Shown piece by piece: positions 43,136-52,537 of a DNA stretch of 64,000 bases. The DNA is from Aquimonas sp044377145. GTDB taxonomy: Bacteria; Pseudomonadota; Gammaproteobacteria; Xanthomonadales; Xanthomonadaceae. The notes under the pieces are model-generated. The model had not been told where the DNA came from, searched no databases, and saw nothing but the letters and a program-made list of their open reading frames with translations. The translations under genes were made by a program, and so were the position numbers. Where the stretch lies: the NCBI RefSeq assembly GCF_044377145.1, contig NZ_JBILJQ010000007.1:48711-112710 (forward strand), written 5' to 3'. How positions within the stretch are numbered: position 1 is the stretch's first letter; every line of letters starts with the position of its first letter.

Positions 43136-44611
43136 GTGATCTCTGCCGCTGAATTCGACGCCCTCGCCGCCGAGGGCTACAACCGTATCCCACTGGTGCG
43201 CGAGCTGCTGTCCGACCTCGACACGCCGCTGTCGGTGTATCTGAAGCTGGCCGACGGGCCCTACGCCTATCTGTTCGAGTCGGTGCAGGGCGGCGAGACC
43301 TGGGCGCGCTACTCGATCATCGGTCTGCCGGCCAAGCGGGTGTACAGCCTGCGCGGCCACACCCTGTCGATCGAAGACTGCGGGGCCCTGGTCGAAACGC
43401 GCGAGCTGGCCGACCCGCTGGCCGAGATCGAAGCCCTGCGCGCGAGCTTCAAGGTGCCGCAGCTGCCCGGCCTGCCGGCATTCACCGGCGGACTGGTCGG
43501 TTACTTCGGTTTCGAAACCATCGCCTACATCGAGCCGCGCTTCGCCGCCGCCGACAAGCCCGACATGCTCGGCACTCCCGACGTGCTGCTGATGCAGAGC
43601 GAAGAGGTGGCGGTGTTCGACAATCTGCACGGCAAGCTCTACCTGCTGGTGCATGTCGACCCCGCCGAGCCGCAGGCCTACGCCCGTGGCCTGCGCCGGC
43701 TGGATGCGCTGACACACCGTCTGCGTATGGGCGCGCCGAGCTATCCGGAGGTGCTGGATCCATCGACGGTGTCGGAATCGGACTTCATTTCCGGCTTTAC
43801 AAAGGAAGGCTTCATCGCCGCCGCCGAGCAGTGCAAGGACTACATCCGCGCCGGCGACATCTTCCAGGTGGTGCTGTCGCAGCGAATGTCGATCCCGTTC
43901 CGCGCGCGGCCGGTGGATGTCTACCGCGCCCTGCGCGCGCTGAACCCGTCCCCGTACATGTATTTCCTCGACCTTGGCGCGACCCAGATCGTGGGTTCAT
44001 CGCCGGAGATTCTGGTGCGGCTGGAGCATGGGCGGATCACGGTGCGGCCGATCGCCGGCACCCGTCCGCGCGGCGCCACACACGACGAGGACATCGCGCT
44101 GGAGGCCGAGCTGTTGGCCGACCCCAAGGAGCGCGCCGAGCATCTGATGCTGATCGACCTCGGCCGCAATGACGTCGGCCGGGTCTCGCGGACTGGCAGC
44201 GTCAGCGTGCCGGACCAGTTCCTGATCGAGCGCTACTCGCACGTGATGCACATCGTCAGCCAGGTCGAAGGTGAGCTGGCCGATGGACTGGATTTCAGCG
44301 ATGTGCTGCGGGCGACGTTTCCGGCCGGAACCGTCAGCGGCGCGCCGAAAATCCGCGCGCTGGAAATCATCCAGGCGCTGGAGCCGGTCAAGCGCAATAT
44401 CTATTCGGGTGCGGTCGGCTATCTGGGCTGGCATGGCGATGCCGATACCGCGATCGCCATACGGACGGCTGTGATCCAGGACGGTCGCCTGCATGTGCAG
44501 GCCGGCGCCGGCATCGTGTTCGATTCCGATCCTGAGAAAGAGTGGGAAGAAACCCTCAACAAAGGTCGTGCTCTGTTCCGCGCGGTGGCGAGGGCGGCTG
44601 GCGGTTTGTAG
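43136..44611 (+). CDS. trpE: Anthranilate synthase component I
   Basis: 491 residues, GTG start at 43136 (reading ISAAEFDALAAEGYNRIPLV). TrpE makes anthranilate from chorismate and ammonia or glutamine, the first step of tryptophan synthesis. Tail motifs GDIFQVVLSQRMSIPF, SPYMYFLDLGATQIVGSSPE, AGTRPRGATHDEDIALEAEL, LIDLGRNDVGRVSRTGSV, HIVSQVEGELADGLDFSDVL and AAGTVSGAPKIRALEIIQ-like FPAGTVSGAPKIRALEIIQA are all present, as is an LLES-like feedback region near the N-terminus (YLFESVQGGETWARYSIIG). trpG is not adjacent; the next gene is unrelated and on the other strand. No attenuator or leader peptide was found. Confidence 0.96.
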   Translation: MISAAEFDALAAEGYNRIPLVRELLSDLDTPLSVYLKLADGPYAYLFESVQGGETWARYSIIGLPAKRVYSLRGHTLSIEDCGALVETRELADPLAEIEALRASFKVPQLPGLPAFTGGLVGYFGFETIAYIEPRFAAADKPDMLGTPDVLLMQSEEVAVFDNLHGKLYLLVHVDPAEPQAYARGLRRLDALTHRLRMGAPSYPEVLDPSTVSESDFISGFTKEGFIAAAEQCKDYIRAGDIFQVVLSQRMSIPFRARPVDVYRALRALNPSPYMYFLDLGATQIVGSSPEILVRLEHGRITVRPIAGTRPRGATHDEDIALEAELLADPKERAEHLMLIDLGRNDVGRVSRTGSVSVPDQFLIERYSHVMHIVSQVEGELADGLDFSDVLRATFPAGTVSGAPKIRALEIIQALEPVKRNIYSGAVGYLGWHGDADTAIAIRTAVIQDGRLHVQAGAGIVFDSDPEKEWEETLNKGRALFRAVARAAGGL

Positions 44612-44774
44612 AAGCGAGTCGGCTTCAGGTCGAGGCGCAGTGCATCAACGCGTGGGGCCAGAACAGCGTCCGCTTGGATGTCGCCTCGAATGTGCATCCC
44701 TGGGCTTGCGGAAACCGGAGCTTCCCGAAGGATGTGCCGTGCAATCCCGAATCCCGGCGCGCCGGAGGCGCGTC

Positions 44775-45359
44775 TCAGATCGTCACCCGCCCATGCACCC
44801 GAGCGATCCGCGGCCGAACGCTCCAGCGCTTCTCACCCTCGGCGCGTTCGAACAATTTGTAGCTGGGCAGGGCGCCACCGTGCAGGTGCAGGGTGATGGC
44901 CCAGTTCTGGCTGGACAGGTTGCGGCAGCGATGGGCGAGTCTTTCGGTGCGCTCGAACCACAGCGCATCGCTTTCGCCCAGCCAGTGAATGTTTCGCTGT
45001 GACGGCGGCTCGCCTTCTGCGCCGATGGCGTATTCCTGCACTTCCAGCGAGCCATGCACCACCAGCTCCATGCCGTAGTCACCGCTCATTGAATTGACGG
45101 GGGTGATGTGGCCGGGCGGCCAGATCAACAGGCTGGCGCTGAAGGCGGGCCGCTTGGAGTCGGCGATCAGCAGCCGGGTGAAGCCGCGCTTGGCGCGCCC
45201 GCGCAGGCCATTGAGCTGTTCATCGAACCTGCCGTCTGAACCCAGATGCACCACCGCACCCAGTTCGCGCGCAAGCCAGGCCAAATCGGGCTGCGGGCCG
45301 CGGATGCCGTCTTCGACAACGCTGCGCAGCAGCGAGATCAGTCGGGGTGTGCGTGCCAT
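44775..45359 (-). CDS. Cupin-fold, cysteine-dioxygenase-like protein lacking the HxH pair
   Basis: 194 residues from ATG 45359. The sequence aligns with cysteine-dioxygenase-type cupins (LLIWPPGHITPVNSMSGDYG, MELVVHGSLEVQEYAI, LGESDALWFERTERLAHRCR, NLSSQNWAITLHLHGGALPS). In canonical members the first cupin motif supplies two His as HxH at the position of NSM here; only the Glu (GMELVVHG) and the later His (AHRCRNL) are retained. So the protein may not bind iron in the usual way. The family call is by pattern and carries moderate confidence. Confidence 0.6.
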   Translation of the reverse strand: MARTPRLISLLRSVVEDGIRGPQPDLAWLARELGAVVHLGSDGRFDEQLNGLRGRAKRGFTRLLIADSKRPAFSASLLIWPPGHITPVNSMSGDYGMELVVHGSLEVQEYAIGAEGEPPSQRNIHWLGESDALWFERTERLAHRCRNLSSQNWAITLHLHGGALPSYKLFERAEGEKRWSVRPRIARVHGRVTI

Positions 45360-45485
45360 GAGGCGCTCCTTGCGCATGACCGGCAGCCAGCAAACCATGA
45401 CCTGCGTTAAGCCTCCGATAAGCGGACCTGCAGTTGAAGTTTGTTTACTTCAGGCGTCGCTGGTGAAGGCCATCAGCCGCAAAAC

Positions 45486-45516
45486 GCAGCACGCCCGCGC
45501 GAAGGCGGGCGTGCTG
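45486..45516 (-). terminator. Rho-independent terminator of fadE
   Basis: GCAGCACGCCCGC pairs perfectly with GCGGGCGTGCTGC around five bases; on the minus strand GTTTTGCGG follows. It is 30 bp beyond the fadE stop. Confidence 0.9.
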
Positions 45517-45545
45517 CGAGTCGAATCGGTCGCATGTACTTGCGA

Positions 45546-48017
45546 TCAGGCCGCCTGGCCCAGCTCGCGGGCGGTGCGTCGCGCCAGCGCGGCGGACTCA
45601 AGATCCGCGGGGTCGAAGTCGTCGACGCCGATCACGTCTTCGATCAGCACGCGGACTTCCTTCAGCAGGTTGACCTCTTCGGTGCTCAGCACGCCCTTCA
45701 AGCGTGCCTCCTGAAGTTGCTCGTCGGCGTCCAGAGCGGTGATCTCGCCGGCCTTGATGGCCTTGATCAGCTTGCGCTCGACCGGCTCGGCGGCGATCAC
45801 TCGCGGCAGCGCCGCATTCACCCGACCTGCCGGGTTGTTCTCGCATGGCGTGGTGAACACGCCTTCGCACAGACGGTCACGGGTGTCCGAAGGCGTCATC
45901 AGCAGGCTGGCGGCGCGATGGCCAAGGCGATCCGACGGCGCCTGCGCGCGGCGTCCCCACGGAAACACGAGCAGCCACAGCAGCCAGCCGACCGGGCGGA
46001 TCGGGAAGTTGCGCAGAGCGCCCGACAGCGCGAGCTCCATGCGGTGGTTCAGGTCGAACATCGCCCAGGCCAGCAGCGGCTGGTCGCCGGCCGGACGGTC
46101 GCGGTCTTCGTAGCGCTTCAGGATCGCCGAGCCGATGTAGAGCAGGCTGAGCACGTCGCCAAGGCGTCCCGACAGGCTTTCCTTGAACTTCAGCTTGCCA
46201 CCCAGGGTGAGCATCGAGGTGTCGGCGACCAGGGCCAGATTGGCCGAGTAGCGATTCATCCGGCGGTAGAAGCGGCGGGTGTAGTGGTCGCCCGGCACCA
46301 TGCCGATGCGCGCGCCGGTCAGGCCCAATATCAGGCTGCGCGCTGCGTTGGAGATCGCGAAGCCGATATGGCCGAACAGGCTGCGATCGAACTCCTTCAG
46401 CCGCGTGGCCGGGTCCGGATGCTGGGCGGCCTGCATTTCCTTCAACACCCACGGATGGCAGCGGATTGCGCCCTGGCCGAAGATCATCATGCTGCGGGTG
46501 AGGATGTTGGCGCCCTCAACCGTGATCGAAATCGGCGAACCCTGCCAAGCGCGGCCGAGGTAGTTGCGTGGGCCAAGGATGATGCCCTTGCCGCCGTGTA
46601 CGTCCATCGCGTCCTTGATGACGTCGCGATAGGTCTCGGTGGCGTGGTACTTGGCGATTGCCGACGGCACGGACGGCTTCTCACCGCGGTCGACTGCAGC
46701 CGCGGTCGCCTCCGACAGCGCGCTGATTGCATAGGTGTGGCCGGCAATCCGCGCCAGCGCTTCCTCGACGCCTTCGAAGCGGCCGATCGGCAGGCCGAAC
46801 TGCTTGCGGATGCGCGCGTAGGCGCCGGTGACCAGGGCCGACATCTTGACTCCCGCGGTGCCGGCGGAGGGCAGCGAGATCGCGCGGCCCACCGACAGAC
46901 ACTCGACCAGCATCCGCCAACCTTCGCCGATCATCGCCTCGCCACCGATCAGCGCCGACAGCGGCAGGAACACGTCCTTGCCGCGCACCGGGCCGTTCTG
47001 GAACGGCACGTTCAGCGGGAAATGGCGGCGACCGATTTCCAGCCCCGGAGTGTTGCGCGGGATCAGTGCCAGAGTGATGCCGCGGTCACTGACATCGCTG
47101 AGCAGCCCGTTGGGATCGTGCAGGCGGAAGGCCAAGCCAACCACCGAGGCGACCGGTGCGAGGGTGATGTAGCGCTTGTCGAAAGTGAGTTTGACGCCGA
47201 CCACCTTGACGCCCTCCCACTCACCCTCGCAGACGATGCCGTAGTCGGGCAGGGAGGTGGCATCCGAGCCGGCGGACGGGCCAGTCAGCGCGAAGCAGGG
47301 GATCTCGCGGCCGTCGGCTAGCCGCGGCAGGTAGTGGTTCTTCTGCTCGTCGGTGCCGTAGTGCAGCAGCAGCTCAGCCGGGCCCAGCGAGTTCGGTACG
47401 GCGACCGTCGAGCCGAGCGTAGCCGAGGCCGAGTTCAGCTTCTGCAGCACCCGCGAGTGCGCCAGCGCCGAGAAGCCGAGGCCGCCGTACTCTCGCGGGA
47501 TGATCATGCCGAAGAAGCGGTTCTTCTTGAGGTACTCCCACACGTTCGGCGCAAGGTCAGCGCGCTCGTGGCTGACTTCCCAGTCGTTGTTCATCTTGCA
47601 GACCTCTTCGCAGGGTCCGTTGATGAAGGCCTGTTCCTCAGCGCTTAGCTCGGGCTTGGGTTGGGCCAGCAAATGTCTCCACTGAGGCAGGCCTGAGAAC
47701 AGCTCGCCTTCCCAGCCCACGGTGCCGGCTTCCAGTGCAGTCTTCTCGGTGTCCGAGAGCTGCGGCAGCATGCGGGTGTAGATCTTCAGCAGGGGCGCGG
47801 TCAGCTTGTGCCGACGGGTGGGCGTGTGCAGCAGGGGCGCTGCCACGCCGGCCAACAGCAGGGCAGCAATCACAGTCGCGATCACGTTCGCCTGCGCGAA
47901 CAGGGCCAGCACCAGCGCCGCGGCGCTGATTGCGACCCAGATCTTCAGGTTGGTGCGGAAGTAGGCCGCGGCCAGGCCGGCAGCGAACATGGCGAGAAAG
48001 GGCAGCAGGATGCTCAT
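45546..48017 (-). CDS. fadE: Acyl-CoA dehydrogenase FadE
   Basis: 823 residues from ATG 48017 (MSILLPFLAMFAAGLAAAYF). First step of fatty-acid beta-oxidation, membrane-associated FAD enzyme. Two N-terminal transmembrane helices (to about residue 60), then the acyl-CoA dehydrogenase fold: PREYGGLGFSALAHSRVLQK, VAVPNSLGPAELLLHYGTDE, PCFALTGPSAGSDATSLPDY, AYARIRKQFGLPIGRFEGVE, DVHGGKGIILGPRNYLGRAW and VEGANILTRSMMIFGQGAIR. A C-terminal DUF1974-type extension follows. Length matches FadE (about 815). Divergent from tetR. Confidence 0.97.
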   Translation of the reverse strand: MSILLPFLAMFAAGLAAAYFRTNLKIWVAISAAALVLALFAQANVIATVIAALLLAGVAAPLLHTPTRRHKLTAPLLKIYTRMLPQLSDTEKTALEAGTVGWEGELFSGLPQWRHLLAQPKPELSAEEQAFINGPCEEVCKMNNDWEVSHERADLAPNVWEYLKKNRFFGMIIPREYGGLGFSALAHSRVLQKLNSASATLGSTVAVPNSLGPAELLLHYGTDEQKNHYLPRLADGREIPCFALTGPSAGSDATSLPDYGIVCEGEWEGVKVVGVKLTFDKRYITLAPVASVVGLAFRLHDPNGLLSDVSDRGITLALIPRNTPGLEIGRRHFPLNVPFQNGPVRGKDVFLPLSALIGGEAMIGEGWRMLVECLSVGRAISLPSAGTAGVKMSALVTGAYARIRKQFGLPIGRFEGVEEALARIAGHTYAISALSEATAAAVDRGEKPSVPSAIAKYHATETYRDVIKDAMDVHGGKGIILGPRNYLGRAWQGSPISITVEGANILTRSMMIFGQGAIRCHPWVLKEMQAAQHPDPATRLKEFDRSLFGHIGFAISNAARSLILGLTGARIGMVPGDHYTRRFYRRMNRYSANLALVADTSMLTLGGKLKFKESLSGRLGDVLSLLYIGSAILKRYEDRDRPAGDQPLLAWAMFDLNHRMELALSGALRNFPIRPVGWLLWLLVFPWGRRAQAPSDRLGHRAASLLMTPSDTRDRLCEGVFTTPCENNPAGRVNAALPRVIAAEPVERKLIKAIKAGEITALDADEQLQEARLKGVLSTEEVNLLKEVRVLIEDVIGVDDFDPADLESAALARRTARELGQAA

Positions 48018-48146
48018 GGCTTTGCTCCGTGGTGTTGCGGCGCGGACCTCGCCGGCGGTCGGTGGGCCACTGGCGAGGCTACGCAAAAGATCGTGAGGGC
48101 GTAATCGAATTGGAGGTGGGGTCGTCGCCCGGAAGTCGGGCGTCCG

Positions 48147-48158
48147 TACTTCGAAGTA
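48147..48158. promoter_or_regulatory. Candidate TetR operator between fadE and its divergent regulator
   Basis: The perfect 12-bp palindrome TACTTCGAAGTA sits near the middle of the 284-bp fadE-tetR intergenic region, 130 bp above fadE and 143 bp above the regulator. TetR-family regulators commonly bind palindromes of this size in divergent promoters. No related site is known to me for this regulator. Confidence 0.4.
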
Positions 48159-48301
48159 TGTTCGGCCGCGCCGCCGGAATCAATACGCGCCCGTATGGAT
48201 TGGGTGAAATGCTGCAGTGCGTTGATTCGGATGCGGAAATCACGTCATAGGGGGGTAAGCGGTGGATTTGCAAGGTTCGGGCCGCCCGGTACACTCCGCC
48301 G

Positions 48302-48886
48302 ATGAATGTTGCCGCCAAGAAAGTTGACAAGGCGCCGCGTCTGAGCGCGGCCGACTGGGCCCAGGGTGCCCTCGACCTGATCGCCGAACAGGGCGTGGCA
48401 GCGGTGGCAGTGGAACCGCTGGCGCGTCGGCTGGGGGTGACCAAGGGCAGTTTCTACTGGCATTTCCCGTCGCGGGAAGCGCTCCTGCGCGCCGCGCTTG
48501 AACGCTGGGAGCAGCGCGAGCTTGAGGAGGTCTTCGCCCAGCTCGAAGGTATCGAGGACCCTCGTATTCGGTTGGAGCAGTTGTTCCGACTGGTCGGCAC
48601 CCAGACCGCCTCGCACTCGATCTATTCCGAGTTGCTGAAGGCCATGGATCACGTGGTCGTGCAGCCGGTAATGCAGCGTGTGTCGGCGCGGCGACTTGAC
48701 TGGCTGACCTTGGCCTATCGGCAGGTCGGATTGCCACGCACCGAGGCCCAGCATCGGGCGCGGCTGACGTACGCGGCCTATGTCGGATTCCTGCAGCTTT
48801 CCCTGCAGCTCGGCCAGCCGCGGCTGCGCCACGAGGAGTTCGACGAGTACCTTGGTCACGTGATTTCGACCCTGATTCCTGTCTGA
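48302..48886 (+). CDS. TetR/AcrR-family transcriptional regulator
   Basis: 194 residues. N-terminal TetR helix-turn-helix: AQGALDLIAEQGVAAVAVEP, LARRLGVTKGSFYWHFPSRE, ALLRAALERW. The C-terminal ligand domain is not assignable by eye (RIRLEQLFRLVGTQTASHSI, LTYAAYVGFLQLSLQLGQPR). The divergent position next to fadE suggests it senses an acyl-CoA or fatty acid and regulates fadE, which is inference from context. It is not FadR (GntR type) and lacks features specific to PsrA. Confidence 0.9.
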   Translation: MNVAAKKVDKAPRLSAADWAQGALDLIAEQGVAAVAVEPLARRLGVTKGSFYWHFPSREALLRAALERWEQRELEEVFAQLEGIEDPRIRLEQLFRLVGTQTASHSIYSELLKAMDHVVVQPVMQRVSARRLDWLTLAYRQVGLPRTEAQHRARLTYAAYVGFLQLSLQLGQPRLRHEEFDEYLGHVISTLIPV

Positions 48887-49248
48887 GCTGGCGTCTGCCT
48901 CGGTCGGCTTCCCCGTGAGCCCGGCCCTGCTTCGGCGCTTGCCTCGCTGAGCGTGCCCGCGTCGCATTCGGCTGGGCAGCTTCGCCTGCGGCCGAACAAT
49001 CCAGCGCAAGTCTGCGCCCGACAGCCGCCCATCGCGGCACTTTGGCCCGGGTCGATAAACGCTCGGGCTGCGTGCATCAGTGCAGCAGCGGCGCCAATGT
49101 CACCGGTTACCCACATTTCTGATCGGGACAGTGGACTGCTATTGGACTTGTCCTGGGCGCGGTCGGTCGCTAAGGTCGGCCCCCGCAGCCCGGCCACTGA
49201 CCGGAGGTCGCCACGACGGCGACCCGGCGGCCGCTCCAGGAGTTTCAA
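48887..49248. other. 362-bp region upstream of pckG
   Basis: No gene is supported. The 3' part is the pckG leader, with a hairpin GGTCGCC-ACGAC-GGCGACC at 49206-49224 and an AGGAG Shine-Dalgarno (AGGAGTTTCAAATG). A TetR-gene terminator is not evident. The rest is without obvious structure. Confidence 0.5.
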
Positions 49249-51009
49249 ATGTCGACGACTCTGTCAGCGCTCAGCCAATGGGTTGAGCAGGTCGCCCAGC
49301 TCACCCAGCCCGACGCCATCCACTGGTGCGACGGCAGCGAAGCCGAACGCCAGCGGCTGAATGCAGCGATGCTGGACAGCGGCGATCTGCTGGCGCTGAA
49401 CCCCGATACCCACCCCGACTGCTACCTGCATCGGTCGAGTCCGTCCGACGTGGCCCGTGTCGAGCATCTGACCTTCGTCTGCACGACCGAGCGCGCGGAC
49501 GCGGGCAGCAATAACTACTGGATGGCGCCCGCCGAGGCCCACGCCAAGATGGACGCACTGTTCGCCGGCTGCATGCGCGGGCGCACTCTGTACGTGGTGC
49601 CGTACTGCATGGGCCCGATCGACTCGCCGCTCTCGCGCTGCGGAGTTGAGATCACCGACAGCCCGTACGTGGTCGTCAACATGGGTCTGATGACGCGCAT
49701 GGGTGCGCCGGCGCTGCAGCGGATCGAGCGCGAGGGGCACTTCGTCAAAGGCCTGCATTCGACCGGCGAACTCGATCCCGAGCGCCGGTTCATCATGCAT
49801 TTCCCCGAAGAACTCTCGATCCAGTCGTTCGGTTCCGGCTACGGTGGCAACGCGCTTCTGGGCAAGAAGTGCCATGCCCTACGCATCGCCAGCTATCAGG
49901 CGCGGAGCGAGGGCTGGCTGGCTGAGCACATGTTGATTCTCGGCATCCAGACGCCAGCCGGCAACACCCACTACGTCGCGGCCGCATTTCCATCCGCCTG
50001 TGGCAAGACCAACCTGGCGATGCTGATTCCCCCCGAGGGCTACCAGCGCGAGGGTTGGAGAATCTTCACCGTCGGTGATGACATCGCCTGGATGCAGCCT
50101 GGCGCCGATGGCCGGCTGTTTGCGATCAACCCCGAGGCCGGATTTTTTGGTGTGGCGCCGGGAACCAGCGCCAAGACCAATCCGAACGCGCTGGCGATGC
50201 TCAACCGCAGCGCGATCTTTACCAACACAGGCCTGGACGTGGAGGGGCAGCCCTGGTGGGAAGGCTTGCCTGGCGTGCCCGCGGTCGACTGGCAGGGCCG
50301 CACTTTCGACCCGGCCAACGGCCCGGCCGCGCACCCCAATTCGCGCTTCACCGTCAGCGCTCGACAGTGTCCGAGCTGGTCGGCCGAGTCCGAGAATCCG
50401 GTGGGTGTGCCGATCTCGGCGATCATCTTCGGCGGCCGCCGCGCCAGCCTGGTTCCGCTGGTGATGGAGGCCGAGGATTGGACCCACGGAGTGCTGATGG
50501 GCGCTTCGATGGCCTCCGAAACCACCGCGGCTGCCACCGGTGCAGTCGGCGTGGTGCGTCGCGATCCGATGGCCATGAAGCCCTTCTGCGGCTACAACTT
50601 CGGCGACTACTTCGAGCATTGGCTGAGCTTCGGCGATGCTGCCGCCCAGCTTCCCAAAGTTTTCCACGTCAACTGGTTCCGCAAAGGCAGTGACGGCAGA
50701 TTCCTGTGGCCGGGATTCGGCGACAACATGCGTGTACTGGAGTGGATTGTCGGGCGCTGCGAAGGGTGCGCTGCGGCCATCGACACTCCCGTTGGTCGGT
50801 TGCCTGCCACCGGAGCCCTGCGTCTGGAAGGCCTAGACCTGTCGGCGTCGACCCTGGATCAGTTGCTGGCGATCGACCACGCCGCCTGGAACGCCGAGCT
50901 GGGCGAAGTCGGCGGGTTCCTGGGTGAGTTCGGTGCGCGAGCGCCGGCAGCCCTGCTCGATGAACTGGAGCGCCGTCGCGATCTGTTGAAGGCGCGTGCT
51001 GCGGCCTGA
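49249..51009 (+). CDS. pckG: Phosphoenolpyruvate carboxykinase (GTP)
   Basis: 586 residues. GTP-dependent enzyme making PEP from oxaloacetate, the gluconeogenic step. Substrate-binding KKCHALRIASYQARSEGW, the kinase P-loop YVAAAFPSACGKTNLAMLIP with the hyper-reactive Cys251, metal-binding VGDDIAWMQPGADGRLFAIN, and nucleotide-binding FGGRRASLVPLVMEAEDW, NWFRKGSDGRFLWPGFGDNM are all present. This is the GTP family, not the ATP-dependent PckA. Good Shine-Dalgarno. Monocistronic, with a strong terminator. Confidence 0.98.
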   Translation: MSTTLSALSQWVEQVAQLTQPDAIHWCDGSEAERQRLNAAMLDSGDLLALNPDTHPDCYLHRSSPSDVARVEHLTFVCTTERADAGSNNYWMAPAEAHAKMDALFAGCMRGRTLYVVPYCMGPIDSPLSRCGVEITDSPYVVVNMGLMTRMGAPALQRIEREGHFVKGLHSTGELDPERRFIMHFPEELSIQSFGSGYGGNALLGKKCHALRIASYQARSEGWLAEHMLILGIQTPAGNTHYVAAAFPSACGKTNLAMLIPPEGYQREGWRIFTVGDDIAWMQPGADGRLFAINPEAGFFGVAPGTSAKTNPNALAMLNRSAIFTNTGLDVEGQPWWEGLPGVPAVDWQGRTFDPANGPAAHPNSRFTVSARQCPSWSAESENPVGVPISAIIFGGRRASLVPLVMEAEDWTHGVLMGASMASETTAAATGAVGVVRRDPMAMKPFCGYNFGDYFEHWLSFGDAAAQLPKVFHVNWFRKGSDGRFLWPGFGDNMRVLEWIVGRCEGCAAAIDTPVGRLPATGALRLEGLDLSASTLDQLLAIDHAAWNAELGEVGGFLGEFGARAPAALLDELERRRDLLKARAAA

Positions 51010-51037
51010 TCGACCGTCATCAGCTGCGCCAAAAGGC

Positions 51038-51065
51038 AAAGGCCGACGCATCCGCGTCGGCCTTT
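51038..51065 (+). terminator. Terminator of pckG
   Basis: AAAGGCCGACGC-ATCC-GCGTCGGCCTTT, a perfect 12-bp stem with a T-rich 3' side, 28 bp after the stop. Its A-rich 5' side could also serve the convergent gene. Confidence 0.93.
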
Positions 51066-51109
51066 ACTTTGGTAAGTGCGGCGGTCTCGATGGGGGAACG
51101 CGACTGCGC

Positions 51110-52078
51110 TCAGAGATCCTGGTGGTAGCGGACGTAGGGAACACGCGCGCTGGATTCTTCAACGGCTGGTGGTAGTTCGCGCAGCGGCCAGTCACTGGTG
51201 TTGCCGCGATTCCAGTACTGCGTGGCGCCGACCGTCAGCTCGCCGCGCCAGGGTGTACGCCAGGACACCCCGAGATCAAGACTGTTCAGCAGGCCGGGGC
51301 TGCCCTGGAGTTCGATGATGCGTCCGGTCAGTGCGCCGCTGAATGCACCGGCGCCAGCGGATAGCCGCAGGGCGTCGCTGTCGATGACAGGCAAAGGCTG
51401 CGCCCACAGGCTGGTGGCCGGCTGGTCGCCGCGCAGGCTTTGTGCTTCAAGCCGCAACCAACCGTTTTCGCCAATGTCGAGCGTGCCGCCAAGCTGGGCC
51501 ACGCGGGCCTGCAGAGTGACGCCGGGAACGGTGATCTGCAGCGGTGAAAGATCCATCAGACCGGGCAGGCCGATCAGGTTGCCACGCGCAGAATCGAACC
51601 GCTGCGGTTGTTCGACGCTCAGCCAAGAGAGCCCGAAGCTCAGATCGAGCCCGGCCCGGTCGATGAACCAGGCGCCGTTCAACCCGGCGCCTCGGCCGTA
51701 ACCGGGCAGACGGCTGCCATCAAGCTCAAGCCGGGCCAACATGCACTGCTGGTGCAGCCCTAGTGCGCCGGCACCGCCGCGATCGCACAACAGCGCCAAA
51801 CCAGGCTGAAGCGGAGTCAGCGAAAGTGCCTCCATACCGACGCGTGGCGCGGCTGTACTCGGGCTGGTGACACGACGCCGCAACGAAGTTCCGACGCCAG
51901 CGCCCAGCAGCCTATCCAGCAGCCCAGGGGCCGCGACTGCGGCCTCGTCACGCAGCAGCAACTCAGAGGCTGCGGAATCGGCAGGATTCAATGCCTGGTC
52001 GGCCCGAGCGCTCGGAGCCACACTGAAGCCGGCCAGAAGGCCTGCAGCTAACAATGTGTGGTGAGAGCGAGCAGTCAC
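51110..52078 (-). CDS. Putative outer-membrane or periplasmic protein of unknown function
   Basis: 322 residues from GTG 52078. Signal peptide at about residues 1-26 (LLAAGLLAGFSVAPSARADQ). The mature part alternates hydrophobic and polar residues over long stretches (LNGAWFIDRAGLDLSFGLSW, VTLQARVAQLGGTLDIGENG, LRLSAGAGAFSGALTGRIIE, LDLGVSWRTPWRGELTVGAT), which fits beta-strands of an outer-membrane barrel. It contains two Cys (LCDRGGAG and QQCMLAR). The C-terminus ends in RYHQDL, not the aromatic residue usual for barrels, which leaves the topology open. Family not recognised. Confidence 0.7.
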   Translation of the reverse strand: MTARSHHTLLAAGLLAGFSVAPSARADQALNPADSAASELLLRDEAAVAAPGLLDRLLGAGVGTSLRRRVTSPSTAAPRVGMEALSLTPLQPGLALLCDRGGAGALGLHQQCMLARLELDGSRLPGYGRGAGLNGAWFIDRAGLDLSFGLSWLSVEQPQRFDSARGNLIGLPGLMDLSPLQITVPGVTLQARVAQLGGTLDIGENGWLRLEAQSLRGDQPATSLWAQPLPVIDSDALRLSAGAGAFSGALTGRIIELQGSPGLLNSLDLGVSWRTPWRGELTVGATQYWNRGNTSDWPLRELPPAVEESSARVPYVRYHQDL

Positions 52079-52537
52079 GTTGGCGTTTCCATGGCTCTTA
52101 ACGTTCGGTTGCAGTGTGATCCTGAACGGGCAGGTGCTGCAACTGGAAGATGTCGATGCATCAACCTTGATGGATTGCCCCGTGACCGCGCAGGGGGGAT
52201 CAAGTTCACGCCGCCGGAGTTTAACGCCTGGCTAACATTGCGCAAAGGCGCTGATGGAGATCTGACGGCGGGTGATGTCTTCGGACACATGCAGACCCGC
52301 ATCTCGCCGCTGCATGCTGACAGCCGATGTGATGGGGATCGCGATGACCAAAGTGCCCGTCGCGTGCATTCGAGGCGGTTTCGCACCAGCCTTTCTCATT
52401 CCCGCTTGAACTGCGCATAATCGCGGCGTGTCGGCTGAACGCTATGGCTGTCAGCAGCTGGAGCCGGCAACACAACCTCCGTTTCGCCGATCTGGCTGGA
52501 GCGGCTTCCGTGCCTACCTTGGCGCGATCTTGATCGG
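52079..52537. other. 459-bp divergent intergenic region
   Basis: It lies between the minus-strand envelope gene and the plus-strand GGDEF-EAL gene. Open frames here have Arg/Ser-rich, non-native composition, and no gene is supported. No clear promoter or operator could be assigned. Confidence 0.5.

Noticed and set aside
45441..47321. 626-codon frame antisense to fadE
   Set aside because: Shadow frame; fadE is conserved along its whole length.
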